Shown here piece by piece: positions 35,900-46,968 of a stretch of DNA of 64,000 nucleotides. How positions within the stretch are numbered: the first letter of the stretch is position 1; every line of letters begins with the position of its first letter. Origin of the DNA: Blattamonas nauphoetae. Taxonomy: Eukaryota > Preaxostyla > Oxymonadida. The notes beneath the pieces are model-generated. The model was not told the origin of the DNA, did not search any database, and saw only the letters and a list, made by a program, of their open reading frames with translations. The translations under genes were made by a program, and so were the position numbers. Location: assembly GCA_033064195.1 (NCBI GenBank), contig JARBJD010000287.1, positions 1 through 64,000 on the forward strand. The letters are read 5' to 3'.

Positions 35900-36330
35900 T
35901 TGTGGTTTGATAGGACAGATCGGGCCACCATAGGACACGATAGGACAGGACAGGACAATTGTCCTCCCTCGATTTTATTGCGAAATTGTGATGCAAGTAT
36001 TGTGAATGCGTCAAATACCTTCCATGTCCTATGGTTTGAGCCCGATTCAGAATTGTCCAATCGTGTCCGATGGTGGGCGGATCGACCCCGTTTGTACAAT
36101 TTTCGCTATTTTTATCAAAATATGGTGACTAAACACAATAAAAATGATTTTAAAACAGAAAATGTGCATTGTTATCTCAACTTTCTCTTCATTTTTCGTT
36201 TCAGGTTTTCACTGACAGATGAGGCAAGGGACAAGTTCAATTCTTGTCATCGGTACTTTTATCCAAATTGTCCTCCTCTTTTTGGCTGTCCTGTAGGACA
36301 GGACAAGTAGGACATGCCGACCCAAGCCAA
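35900..36330. repeat. Right subterminal repeat cluster of the hAT element
   Basis: ATAGGAC/GTCCTAT and GACAGGACA words occur more than ten times, in both orientations, including CCATGTCCTATGG and CTGTCCTGTAGGACAG. The first part (to about 36060) is conserved at 63128-63287 in the second copy. This density is typical for transposase binding in hAT ends. Confidence 0.75.
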
Positions 36331-36651
36331 CTCATTTTGACCATCAAAGTCATTTTTTAGTTTTTCTCACCCCAGGAACTGTTTTGTTCTGACAACATTT
36401 CTGAACAGGATTGGAATACACTCAGATACAAGTTTTTGTGTTTGTATAAGTTTTTATCACTTTTTCGGAAAGTTCTTCTGTCGAGACATCTCTCACCCAT
36501 CTCATTCTCGAGATTCAGATGGGTGACACTCGGATTCGACGAGCTAACCAAAGACAAAATGAGGTATCTCATCTAAATTCAAGTGAAATGACTTATGAAT
36601 AGTATGTTCCAAGAAGTGTCACCCCGACCAAGTTTTGGGTGACCACCCTGT

Positions 36652-37500
36652 TAGTCACCCAACAATCCGGGAGTAAATAACTATGCGGGAGTTTTTTTAT
36701 GTGTCTCAAAAGTTGGGAGTAACCTTGGATTTTTAATTTTTTCGACAATTTTTCACTAGAAATAACATATTTATGAATAAATGAAGTGTCCTAGGTGGTT
36801 CAGAACAAATAGTTTTGATTACCCAGCACATATTTCTCATGACCTTGAAAAGTTGATCTCGTTGTATCTCCATAACCAGACAAAATTTTGACATGAAATT
36901 TTCGCGAAAATGAATGATTTGAGAAAAATAAACTTTTGACATTTCAAACTTTTTTTTTCGAAAGCACCAAAATCAAGGTTTTTCATCATTTTTCAAGGAA
37001 TGCTCCAAGAGTCTTCGGATTTGTCACTCACGATTCGCCTTTCATGCAAAATTGATCATTTGAACTCGATTAGGACAGAGTTGACATCATTTGTAGGAAT
37101 TTTGAAAACGAAATTCCCTTCTGATGCATAGCGAGAGAGCAATTTTGGGATGATGTCAAAATCAACACATTCTTTCTCGAGAGGTGGGGAAAAAAATTAA
37201 AAAGTTAAAATATCAAAAGTTTATTTTTCGCAAATCATTCATTTTCGCGAAAATTTCATGTCAAAATTTTGTCTGGTTATGGAGATACAACGAGATCAAC
37301 TTTTCAAGGTCATGAGAAATATGTGCTGGGTAATCAAAACTATTTGTTCTGAACCACCTAGGACACTTCATTTATTCATAAATATGTTATTTCTAGTGAA
37401 AAATTGTCGAAAAAATTAAAAATCCAAGGTTACTCCCAACTTTTGAGACACATAAAAAAACTCCCGCATAGTTATTTACTCCCGGATTGTTGGGTGACTA
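36652..37500. mobile_element. Foldback element with about 310-bp inverted arms, TA-flanked
   Basis: The left arm 36652-36960 and the right arm 37190-37500 are nearly identical reverse complements, beginning TAGTCACCCAACAATCCGGG. TA is present at both outer ends, so a TA target is likely. The central about 230 bp is unique. No transposase is encoded; the element is non-autonomous. It abuts the mariner's right end, and its last TAG is an in-frame stop in front of gene 2 segment C. Confidence 0.85.
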
Positions 37501-39262
37501 GTATTCATACGCTCGGCTCTACAAATCTTTCCTCAAGAATTACACTCTCCAGTTCCTTCTTGGCTCTCGTCTCCATAACAATATCGACACACAGCTAGAC
37601 CTCAAAGACTTTGGTCATAGTGAAACAATGAAGCCGATTGTCTTTCAGAATGCTACCGCACACTTGGATCTCTATTCCCGATATAGTTCCATACTCAAGG
37701 TGGATCAACAGGGCGAAGTGTTCATCATACTCGAAATGGCGTCCTTATCGTTCACGAATGTCCAATTCGCGTTTGATGAGTTGTCAGCAACAGCCTTCAA
37801 GTGTGATCGAGATTCATCGATTAAACTCGTCGAGACATCATTCAAACTCACCAAATCAACCGTCAACCATCCATTCATTGATTCAATCGGTACATATGTT
37901 CATGTTAAGTTTCAGTACTTCCTCCAACCGATCAAATTGAACAACACTCCATTTGTTCGACTAATCAATGCTGAGAAGGATGCTGTTTATGAGTACACGT
38001 TCACCACTCCTCTTCTTGACGCTCCTCTGACTTCCCCATTCATCGTCTGCGAGGGCGCTACTGAGCTTTCGATGATCCGTCTAACTCTGAATTATTCTTT
38101 CATCAATTCGGCATCGTTTGCACGCGCAAAGACTTCAGCAGTCAAATCCTCATCCAATACAATCCAACTCCTCTCCACAGTCCAAGGCGCATTCCTCCAC
38201 CTTGAAAATGGTTCTGCCACATTCAGCTCCATTACTAGTGATTCATGTTCAGGCACACAGGGCGGTCTGTTTTATTTGCGAAATGCAACTGTCACATCTT
38301 CATTGAGTTCGAACTCATGTTCAGCGACACAAGGCGGAGTTATTTACGCTCGAGACTCCAGTGTGAACATGTCCTATGGAACCATCTCGAACTGCGAGGC
38401 TGAAGAAGGCGGAGTTGCATACCTCCTCTCGGCTTCTCTGACCATCACACGGACATCATTCCTTTCCAATTCTGCGAAGAGGGGAGGAGTGTTCTGGATC
38501 GATCTCGGAAACGACATTGCCTCTTCAATCTCTTGGATGAATTCAACAGTCACTGACAACTCCGCACATGATGTGGATGAGAATGGAGTCGATACTGGGA
38601 AGGGAGGAGCGTTCTTTGTGACGGGGACAACCAGTTCAGAGACTCCTCTAGTTTTGGACGATTCTCGTTTTGAGAACACAGCCGCTTTTGGGAATGATGT
38701 GTTCCTCGAGGAGACAGTGCTGGGAGGAAAAGGACCAGATATTCTGTCGACATGTGGTGGATTATCCTCAAGTGGATTCCCACACATCGAAATCGAAAAC
38801 CATAATCTGGATGACGATGAACTCTTCCGACTCTCAAACTTCATTCCATATCCATCGGTGAGTGTATCAACTTCATCATTAGCCACATTGACTCCTGCCT
38901 GTAAGTGGCCCAAGGCCTACTGCAAGACAATCACTTATGCTCTCCAATTCCTTCAGACAGCGTATCCCAATGGAAGCTTGTTCCAACGACAATGTTATCA
39001 ATCAGCCGGGTCAATGGAGACGGAACCAATCGAGTTTGAGAGACATGATCTGATTTATTCAAGTGGCAGTCACATGGGCGCATATACTTACGATCTATTT
39101 CTCTCAGCGGCGTATGAAGCGGTGGAGGGAGTTGTGTTCACGATTAACGATGAGTCGAGATTGACTGTTCAGTGGATCGGGTCTATCTTGAAATCATTGC
39201 ACCGCGGCGTGAAGGTTAACTCCAAAGACGGCCAAGCGACAATGGAAAACTGCACTATCTAG
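37501..39262 (+). CDS. Gene 2, segment C: ectodomain part missing from gene 3
   Basis: The frame is open from directly after the foldback element (YSYARLYKSFLKNY). It matches gene 3 at its start (to HLH/RLH) and from LSTVQGAFLH onward; the about 590 bp between is present only here. Beta-helix turns (CSGTQGGLFYLRNATV; CSATQGGVIYARDSSV) recur at about 24-residue steps. The segment ends in a frameshifted TAG at 39260-39262, where about 0.8 kb that gene 3 keeps has been lost. Confidence 0.7.
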
Positions 39263-41159
39263 CCACTCTGTTTGTGGTTGAGGAAGGAGAGCTCTCTTTC
39301 TCGTCATGTCAGATCGGGGCGACAAGCAATGAATCACCTCTTGTTCTTCCTGAATCAGCAACGACTCTGATCGAAGTGAAATCAGATGGAACACTCAGTA
39401 TGACAAACACACTGATCCAGCATATCAAGTTCTCGCATGCCACACTCGGAACAGCCGTCCGTCTTCATATCAACTCGCCCAACACAATCGAAGGAACCTC
39501 GAAAGTGGGGGAGATCGTTTCGAATGGAACTGGAAGTCATGTTCTGATTCTCGCCTCGACAGAACTGGAATCATCATCGATTTCATCGTTTGTCGAGCAA
39601 TTCGCTTCTTGGGGACCAACGACGATGAATGGAGTGAGATTCTCAAAATCTGAAATCGAGGAGTTTGTGGTGATTGATGAGGATGGGAGAGTTGATGAAC
39701 TGATCTACCATTGGAATGCGTATGATGGGGAAACGCTGTTTGTAGATTCAGATGGAGGAAGTCACTCGAAATGTGGTCTTTCCATTCTTCCGTACTCGTC
39801 CATCTCCAAAAATGCGAACAAAGTTGGAGATGGAGACTCGGTCATTGTCAGGGGTTCTGTGACAGAATCAACTGGATTCGTGGCAACGAAGAATCTCACC
39901 GTGAAATCATCAGACAACTCGAAACAGATCATTTCTGTGTCATGTTCGACACAATTCACCACTCAGGGATCGTCTCTCATCTTCGAAAACCTGACATTCG
40001 TTCCTCTCCCTCCGAGTTCAGCCCAAAACGCAGAATCATCGCAAAGAACTGATTCTCTCTTCGTTGTGAAATCTGGGTCGATTGAACTCACAGATTGTTC
40101 GCTGTTGTCTTTTCTCCTCGCCGATTCACCACTGATCACTCACACATCTGGCTCTCTGATTCTGAATTCGTGTGAGATCTCGTCGATCACTCGCTCAACT
40201 GGAAATGGGACAGTTTTGGAGACATCGTTGGAGGGAGACATCTCACTCTGGATGAACGATGTGACATTCTCGTCGATGACATCATCGAAAGAATCTGCCC
40301 TTCTCTCGATTTCCTTCGCACCACTGGACGATTCCGAACCTGCTCCCAACTTTGACTTCACTCTTACGAATCTTCAGTTCGTGGAGATGATAGAAAGTGA
40401 AGATGAAGAATCGTGTTTTGTGTCGCTGGTTGGATCGAAGCTAGCAGATTGGCTTGATGAAGGTGATCCTCGATTCGAAGGTTCGCACAACGAATCAACA
40501 CAGCTGAGTCATTTGTGGAGTTTTGACGCATTCCACTCGCTGTCCGCGTCGCTGTTGTTCTACCTGCTTCCATCAGAAGGCCCAGTTGGAGTGTCATCGT
40601 CTGGGATTGACATGGGGAAGTGTGGATCGAACAGCATTTGGTGTCCGACCATCTCAAAATCTCTTGATCGCCTCTCAGCTCAGAAGACGAACAAGATTGT
40701 TGTGATGGACGAGATTGATCTTTCGACGAGTGTTTCACTGCCCGATGGTGTGATCTTCTCAGGGAATAATTCCGTCACGCTCTGTTCATGTTTTGTGGAT
40801 GAAGCTGGATCACTCGCAACAACAGGTGAGTGTGTTGTGTCCATCACCACTCTCGACTTTTCGCTTCCTCTCTCTCAATCTGCCGATGCTGTGATTGTGC
40901 ATTCATCCAACAAACTGACTCTCTCTCACCTTCACATCTCTTCTCGAGGAAAGTCGTCAGCTGTGTTCCTTCAAATGTCTTCAGGATCATCCGAAATGTC
41001 AGACATTGTGGTTCAGTCGGAAATGGAGAAGAATTGTGTCTTGTTCTCGCTTTTGGGAGGATCGGTGAACATGACGACTCTCACAATTGAAACATCAGTG
41101 GCTGAAAATGGAAGTGTTGTTGAGATGAAAGGAGGAAGTCTGAGTTTGACAGGAATGAC
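39263..41159 (+). CDS. Gene 2, segment D: ectodomain continued
   Basis: From ATLFVVEEGELSFSS on, this segment matches gene 3 at about 95 percent. It carries serine-rich beta-strand repeats with sequons and ends in SLSLTGM at 41159, where the 324-bp insertion starts. In gene 3 the text continues without interruption (GMTLLSTKPIEGQ). Confidence 0.75.
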
Positions 41160-41483
41160 CAGGGATCTGAGTAGGTCTGTAGATTACTGCATAAGGTGTG
41201 ATCATGGATCAGACCTCACGAAACTGAGGGTCTGATCCGTTTCCTAATTAGGAGTATCGATTTTCCTCATTTTCCATTTTCTCACTTCATTTTCTTCATC
41301 GGATCGGTTCAACTCAAGCAATAAACTATAAATGATGACCAGATAGCCTCTCAAATGGTCGATTAGACTCATTTCACAGTTTGTTTCGAAAGAAAACTCT
41401 CTATTTGTGAAACACTTTGTAAACAAAAAAAATTAGGTCTGATCAATGGAGGTCTGATCGATCAGATCCGTCTCAGGTCCCTG
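41160..41483. mobile_element. 324-bp CAG...CTG inverted-end insertion with 8-bp duplication
   Basis: It starts CAGGGATCTGAG and ends CTCAGGTCCCTG, pairing over 12 positions with one G-T. The octamer GGAATGAC is duplicated (41152-41159, 41484-41491). Gene 3 has the empty site, which gives the exact borders. About 35 bases in, AAGGTGTGATC opens a hairpin with GGATCAGACCTC, as in the element at 27315, and both share GATTTTCCTCATT in the interior (41259 and 27708). Removal of the insertion and one octamer restores the frame. No coding capacity. Confidence 0.85.
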
Positions 41484-43394
41484 GGAATGACACTTTTGTC
41501 GACCAAACCGATTGAAGGACAGTTGCTCTCCCTCTCCAACTCGCCTTTCAACCTCTCCGACATCAACATCTCGAAGCAGACATTTGTCTGTCCTCTCTTC
41601 GCATTTTCTTCTTTCGAAGAGAGCACGATCCGCAACATGGATATTTCTGGATGTTCTGGCTCAACGCTCATCACTGCTAAGAATGGAGACGAATTCTCCA
41701 TCCGAAACTGCATCTTCACATCCCTCTCTCCACCACCCGCGTTCAACGAAGCCGAATCCTCAGATTTATGTGAATGGGAGAAGAGTCTCATCGAAATCAC
41801 AAATTCGACAGCCGATTTCCATCAGACAGAGTTCACATCTGTCCATTTCGGAGCACTCTCTGTTTCTGACAGCATCATGACAATGACTGCCTGTGTCTTC
41901 AGTGGGAATTCTCCTTCCAACCAACAATGGCCTTCTCTTCGCCGAAACATCAAATGTTCGAACGGATCAATATCGATCACTGGACTCGGTGCGGGTGATG
42001 GAGTATCACCACCACATCATTGGATCTGGACGGATGAGTGCATAGTCGCAAAGGATGAGATCGCTCAACACACCACTCTCTTCGTTCCGACTCTTGTAGT
42101 AAACGAATCAAAGAGCATATTGGACAAGAAACTGAAACAGTATTCGGTGACTGTGGTTGGAACGACGATGATTCCTTGTGGACTCAAATTGGAAGTTTTC
42201 GAGCACAACACAACCAAATCGAACACAGACATTAACTCGCTTGAATTCGAAATTCCGTCTCTGAATCCATCAAAATGGACAGAGACAGAACTCTCATTCA
42301 TCCTCCCCCAATCCTCTCTGGCTGATTTGAGCTAGAAATCTGAACTTCGCTGCCGACTGCTGTCTGCTGATGATCAGACCACAGCTTCGTTCTCATTGAC
42401 TGGGGCATCGAAAGGAAACATGGCGGAAGGAGGAGTGATCACCTCGATCGTTGTTCCGATTGTTGCAGTGATCATTGTGGCTGTTCTGCTGATCATCATC
42501 ATCGCTCTTCTGTGCCGTCGTCGAAAGATTCAGAAAGAAGCGGAACAAGCAAGTCAGGAACTGGATGTGGCAGAAGCTGGTGATGTTGTGAAAGAGGACG
42601 GAGAGGGACAAGACGACACAATCAAACCGATCTTCGGATCGACTGGGATGAGCAACAACTCGCTTGTGATGGAGAACGAAGATAAGGAGCATGGGGAGCA
42701 TGTGCACACACTCGGGACAGCGTCGATGATGTCTCTGAAGCAGGTGGATGCTCTGAAGTGCGATGGGTCGGGTGGAGTTGTATCGGTTGATCCTCGCCAC
42801 ACTCTGTACCATCATCTGCATGTGGAGAAAGCTTGTGTGGTGGATAAGAGGAAGATGGGAGTTCGGATTGTGACTGGATTGGAGCGAATGATTGCAGACC
42901 ATCCGTCGAGTGAACTGTTGTCCAAACTGTCTCCGCATTGGATCATCCTGGACTTGAACATGAACACATTCCTGAGAATCGAGTCGCTTTCTCAACTTTT
43001 GGGGTCTGGTGGAATTGGGGCTCAGGTACTTTCAGGATCGACGAAGAATGAAGAAGATCGTCGCTGGAACGCGCCTGAACAGGATTCGAAGGAAGGAGAA
43101 ACTGGGAATGAGCAAGAAGGGTCGTTTGATCGCAACAAGGCGGCAGTTTTTAGGCTTGGCCTTGTCTTGTGGGAAATAGAGACTGGACAGGTGCCCTTCG
43201 GGGAGCTGGATGCCGTGAATGCGTCTCGTCAGATCAGAGCAGGTGTGATGCCGCTTATCCACAACTGGGAAGACGACAACTTTGCCGAGCTCGTCGCTGA
43301 ATGCCTCTCGCTATCTCCTGACTCCCGACCCTCGCTGGCCGACGTGAAGACTCGTCTTGGTGGACTGAAGTCCGACCCTCCTCCTGCTGTCGAT
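41484..43394 (+). CDS. Gene 2, segment E: juxtamembrane, membrane span, pseudokinase
   Basis: This matches gene 3 throughout. A TAG at 42333-42335 replaces the lysine codon AAG found in gene 3, so the frame carries one nonsense change before the membrane span (SIVVPIVAVIIVAVLLIIII, then LLCRRRK). The tail has LSPHWIILD where kinases have the catalytic loop, RRWNAPE, FRLGLVLWEIETGQVPFGE and CLSLSPDSRPS. Catalytic lysine, HRD aspartate and DFG are not seen; probable pseudokinase. The last codons are cut by the DIRS-like element. Confidence 0.8.
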
Positions 43395-43494
43395 GCACCG
43401 CCCCTTCGGTAGGTGCATTCCAAACCTTCGGCTTCTCTTCAGGGAGATCGGTCCGGGTAAGTTTGTAATGGGGCTCGGTCCACATTGATCAAAC

Positions 43495-44706
43495 ATGACG
43501 GCGAACACTTCCGATCTTTTATCTCCTCCTGCTCCTCCCACAGCTCCAACGATACCACGTGAAGTGCTTGCACAAATTACCGAGAACCTCCAGGCGGAAT
43601 TCCCAGATCTCTTCAGGCGCCAAACACCTGCGGCGAACTCGCCTAATCGAACCATGTCCTCGTATCCGCCGACACCACGCTCCTCCTCAGCCTCATCGGC
43701 ACGCACTCATCATCATCCGCCAATTAAAAAGTCCAAGAGACAATGCGCTGATGATTCCCCTTCGCGCAACTCAACGTCATATTCTGACTTCGATTCGGAC
43801 GATTCAAGCGAGCGAGTCTTTCACTATCATCCCCACTCACCACGACATCGTGCAAGAGAACCGAATCTTTCGCAATCAGATAGGGATACTGGCAGGAGGA
43901 GACCACACCGATCGACCTCTCCAAAACGTCATCGCAACCACTCACAACGCTCAGGAGTGACAGATAAAGCTTCAAAGAGGTCTTCGCGTTCGAAACACAA
44001 ATTTAAGGAAGCCGCATACCGCTGGGATCATGTTCTTGATTTCGACCTTCCCCCGCCCCCAGAGTTTCCAGCTATCTTGCAAGCGAAACTTGAGAGAAGG
44101 TGCAAGGGGTTCGATTTCAGGTGGTCGGATACATTGCTGACACCCCACTTTCGACAAGAGCTGGCAATCGCATCCAACCATATGCATGCAACGATGGGTA
44201 TATCCACGCAGCTCGCAGATGTCCCAGGCAAGATGACAGAAGCGCAGCGGCTCCAAGACGATATCCTCAAGCAGTCGACTATGTCGGGGCTCACCACCAT
44301 TGCCTTATTGGGCGATATCTACAAGACACAATACGAGCTAGACGAAAAGTCACCTCTCCTCCCGAAGCTCATCGACACGATGCTATCAGCCGCTGATGCT
44401 ACCTCCCGCGCTCACCAGGCTCGTTTCGTTTACGTCACGGACCTGAAGCTAATGTACAGCAAGATGGGTATTCAGCAGCCCCTAGGGGAGGAGCTCATCA
44501 CCAGAGAGCTCCCTCCTCCCCCTCCACCAATGCAGCTCAACCAGACGCATTTTGATCGCACGGTACAGATGCTTGCCCCACAGTCCTTGTCACAGATGCA
44601 CTCGGCGAGCAATTTCTCATCTCGAGGGGGTCAGGGCCGGACCCCCGCCAAATCTTTCGGCTCGGGAGCGGGCAACAACAGGAACAGGAGGTTCGGTCGC
44701 AACTAG
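43495..44706 (+). CDS. Gag-like protein of the DIRS-like element
   Basis: 403 residues: a serine/arginine- and proline-rich N-terminal half with basic patches, then a helical half starting near AAYRWDHVLDFDLPPPPEF. Position and composition are those of the first gene of DIRS-type elements. It runs directly into the reverse-transcriptase frame. Confidence 0.7.
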   Translation: MTANTSDLLSPPAPPTAPTIPREVLAQITENLQAEFPDLFRRQTPAANSPNRTMSSYPPTPRSSSASSARTHHHPPIKKSKRQCADDSPSRNSTSYSDFDSDDSSERVFHYHPHSPRHRAREPNLSQSDRDTGRRRPHRSTSPKRHRNHSQRSGVTDKASKRSSRSKHKFKEAAYRWDHVLDFDLPPPPEFPAILQAKLERRCKGFDFRWSDTLLTPHFRQELAIASNHMHATMGISTQLADVPGKMTEAQRLQDDILKQSTMSGLTTIALLGDIYKTQYELDEKSPLLPKLIDTMLSAADATSRAHQARFVYVTDLKLMYSKMGIQQPLGEELITRELPPPPPPMQLNQTHFDRTVQMLAPQSLSQMHSASNFSSRGGQGRTPAKSFGSGAGNNRNRRFGRN

Positions 44707-46598
44707 TGGGAAAGGAGAAGATAACAGGAAGATTGAAGGACAGACTACATCTCTGGGAAGCTATTGGTGGGAAGACTTTGGTAGATTCTGGAGCACTATG
44801 GGAATGGATGGACAAGGACTCCCCGTCTCGCCTTCGGCTGCTCCCTCATGCTCCACCGTTCAAGGGCACTCCACAGGAGATGGACGCTTACGCAGCCCTC
44901 CTGCAGGAGGAAGTGGAAATCGGAGCAGTGTCGGAGGTACAGCCGTCAACAGCCTCTCTGATCCTGCCAACGTTCCTCGTCGCGAAGAAGGGAGGCAAAC
45001 ATCGGAAGGTGATCGATGCCTCGAGACTCAACAGGGAAATCAAGACGGATCATTTCAAGATGGAAAGCGTCCAAACGGCCTTTCCGCTGATCGAGGAGAA
45101 CAGCTGGATGACAACAATAGACATACAGTCAGCTTATCTTCATATTCATCTGGCAGAACCACTCAGGCAGTTCCTCTGCTTCCGTTTTCAGCAGAAGACC
45201 TATCAGTTCAACGCGCTGCCCTTCGGCCTATCAACCGCCCCCCGAACCTTCTCGAAGATCATGAAGGTTGCGGTCAAGGCTCTTCGAGTGGAACTGAACG
45301 TGTCGGTCATCTTCTATTTGGACGATCTTCTAGTGATCGCGAGGACAGAGAACGAAGCTCTCCAAAAGACGAAACAAGCTGTGCAGAGATTACAGCAGCT
45401 TGGCTTCGTGATCTCGGAGGACAAGTGTCACCTCAAACCCTCTCAGGAGGTGGAATTCCTCGGTTGGCGCATCAACTCTCGGAGTCAATCGGTCAGCGTC
45501 ACGGAATCAAGGCGGACGAAGTTACTAGCGAAGCTGAGATCTCACACGATCAGTTGTCAACGGAGAGAACGGACGGCAGCCAAGAGTCTATCCAGCCTCA
45601 TCGGGTCACTCAATTTTCTTCGTACTTCAATACCGGAGACCAGCCTTTATCTCAGGAGGCATCATACTCTGCTGGCGGGAGCAGTTCGGAAGCGGGGATG
45701 GAGCACGGACATTACCCTGAATCCCCAGCTCTTGGGCGAAACCCAGTTTTGGAAACGGCGCCTCCTTCTCAATCAGCCTCACTCATTCAGACCGACGGCG
45801 GCACAGGCGGCGATAACTACGGACGCCAGCCCAACGGGGTGGGGCGCCACCCTTCAGCTGAACAATGGCACTCTCTACTTTCATGGGTTTTGGAGCGAGG
45901 GATCCCTCCTTCAGACGAGCAATTGGAAGGAGACGGCTGCCGTTGGTCAGGCTCTCAAGGCAGCGATGAAACACCTGAGGCACTCTCGGATCACAACAGT
46001 CTCTCTCCTCTCGGACAACACGGCAGCAGTATTCAATCTCCGGAGGCAAAGAGCAGGTCGTCCTCTCCTCGACATCACCAGGAGAGTCCTGAAGACATTC
46101 AAGAAGCACAAGATCACCCTCCACTCGATCAACCACATCCCTGGGAAGAACAACGGGATCACGGACTATCTCTCTCGCCTGCCCCCCCACGGCGAGAATC
46201 ACCTCCTCCCTCAGGCGCTCCAAATGCTCCAACAAGAATGGAACTTCGTTCCGGAAATAGATCTGTTCGCGACAAGCAGGAACAGACAATGCAAGATGTT
46301 CTACTCTCTCTCAGAGGAGGAAGACGGAGCTGGAAGAGGAGCTCTAACAATAGACTGGTCAGGGATGATGAATCTTCTGATCCACCCTCCGATTCTGCTG
46401 ATCTCGAAAGTGGTGAGGAAGCTTATCCTTCAGAGACCGAGGAGAGCAGTACTGATTACTCCAGCATGGAAAGGCCAGCCATGGTCCGCTCTCCTATCCC
46501 GCCTCTCCCCCCTGCAGTTGGAGTTGGGGGACTACGCCCTCCTGTCGGCGCTGGATCTTCCGCTCGCGAAACGAAACTACCGCCCGGCAGGATTTTAG
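44706..46598 (+). CDS. Reverse transcriptase and RNase H of the DIRS-like element
   Basis: About 630 residues. The reverse-transcriptase core includes VIDASRLNREIK, FNALPFGLSTAP and the YLDDLLV box. RNase H follows with TTDASPTGWGA. The frame begins at the end of the gag-like frame, so expression by frameshift or read-through, as known for the family, is likely. Confidence 0.9.
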   Translation: MGKEKITGRLKDRLHLWEAIGGKTLVDSGALWEWMDKDSPSRLRLLPHAPPFKGTPQEMDAYAALLQEEVEIGAVSEVQPSTASLILPTFLVAKKGGKHRKVIDASRLNREIKTDHFKMESVQTAFPLIEENSWMTTIDIQSAYLHIHLAEPLRQFLCFRFQQKTYQFNALPFGLSTAPRTFSKIMKVAVKALRVELNVSVIFYLDDLLVIARTENEALQKTKQAVQRLQQLGFVISEDKCHLKPSQEVEFLGWRINSRSQSVSVTESRRTKLLAKLRSHTISCQRRERTAAKSLSSLIGSLNFLRTSIPETSLYLRRHHTLLAGAVRKRGWSTDITLNPQLLGETQFWKRRLLLNQPHSFRPTAAQAAITTDASPTGWGATLQLNNGTLYFHGFWSEGSLLQTSNWKETAAVGQALKAAMKHLRHSRITTVSLLSDNTAAVFNLRRQRAGRPLLDITRRVLKTFKKHKITLHSINHIPGKNNGITDYLSRLPPHGENHLLPQALQMLQQEWNFVPEIDLFATSRNRQCKMFYSLSEEEDGAGRGALTIDWSGMMNLLIHPPILLISKVVRKLILQRPRRAVLITPAWKGQPWSALLSRLSPLQLELGDYALLSALDLPLAKRNYRPAGF

Positions 46599-46968
46599 CC
46601 TCGTTGATCGAATAGTCGGCAACCCGGACACCAGTTCCTTCCCGAACTTCGATACAGCCGGCGCAGGACCTCCCGTCGTTGGGAACGAACATACCGCCCG
46701 GCGCGACCCAGATACTGGTCCCATCTCGAACCTCGATACAGTCGGCGCTGGAACTTCCGTCTTCGGAAACGAACATACCGCCCGACACAACTCAGGCATC
46801 GGTTCCTTCTCGAACTCCGATGCAGTCGGCGCCGGACCTCCCACTACCGGGAACGACCTTACCGCCCGACAGACCCTGGACGCCCATCTCCAACCCGCCA
46901 CTCACCCTCCGTCTCCGTTCTTTCGGGAACTTTGCGAAGCGGACGGCTGGGAGGAAGGTCTCATCAGT

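Larger units (their letters stand above)
30221..36330 (-). mobile_element. hAT element (6.1 kb) nested in the mariner
   Basis: The terminal inverted repeats start TTGGCTTGGGTCGGCATG (22 bp) and an exact 8-bp duplication CTCATTTT lies at 30213-30220 and 36331-36338. The element encodes a hAT transposase on the minus strand (35869-33397) and a second minus-strand coding-like region (about 32740-30840). Subterminal DNA on both sides is packed with GTCCTAT/ATAGGAC words and hairpins, the likely transposase binding sites. A deletion derivative of the same family is at 59648. The empty mariner site is fully reconstructed by the duplication. Confidence 0.88.
28922..36650 (+). mobile_element. Mariner element, split by a nested hAT element
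   Basis: The inverted ends are CAGGGTGGTCACC(A)AAAACTTGG at 28922 and its complement ending CCACCCTG at 36650, about 27 bp each. TA precedes the left end, and the host reads SY across the empty site, consistent with a TA target. Without the nested hAT insertion (30221-36330 plus one 8-bp duplication) the element is about 1.6 kb, a normal mariner size. It encodes an apparently intact transposase. Its right border is blurred because the foldback element at 36652 landed next to it. Confidence 0.8.

Noticed and set aside
28922-36650. Possible further member of the CAG...CTG small insertion family
   Set aside because: The ends CAGGGTGG...CCACCCTG belong to a mariner: TA target, 1.6 kb without the nested element, and a D,D34D transposase inside.
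44552-46615. Long overlapping frame inside the DIRS-like element
   Set aside because: It overlaps the reverse transcriptase in another phase and has a composition (S, R, P, G, E rich) typical of an out-of-frame shadow; no domain is visible.
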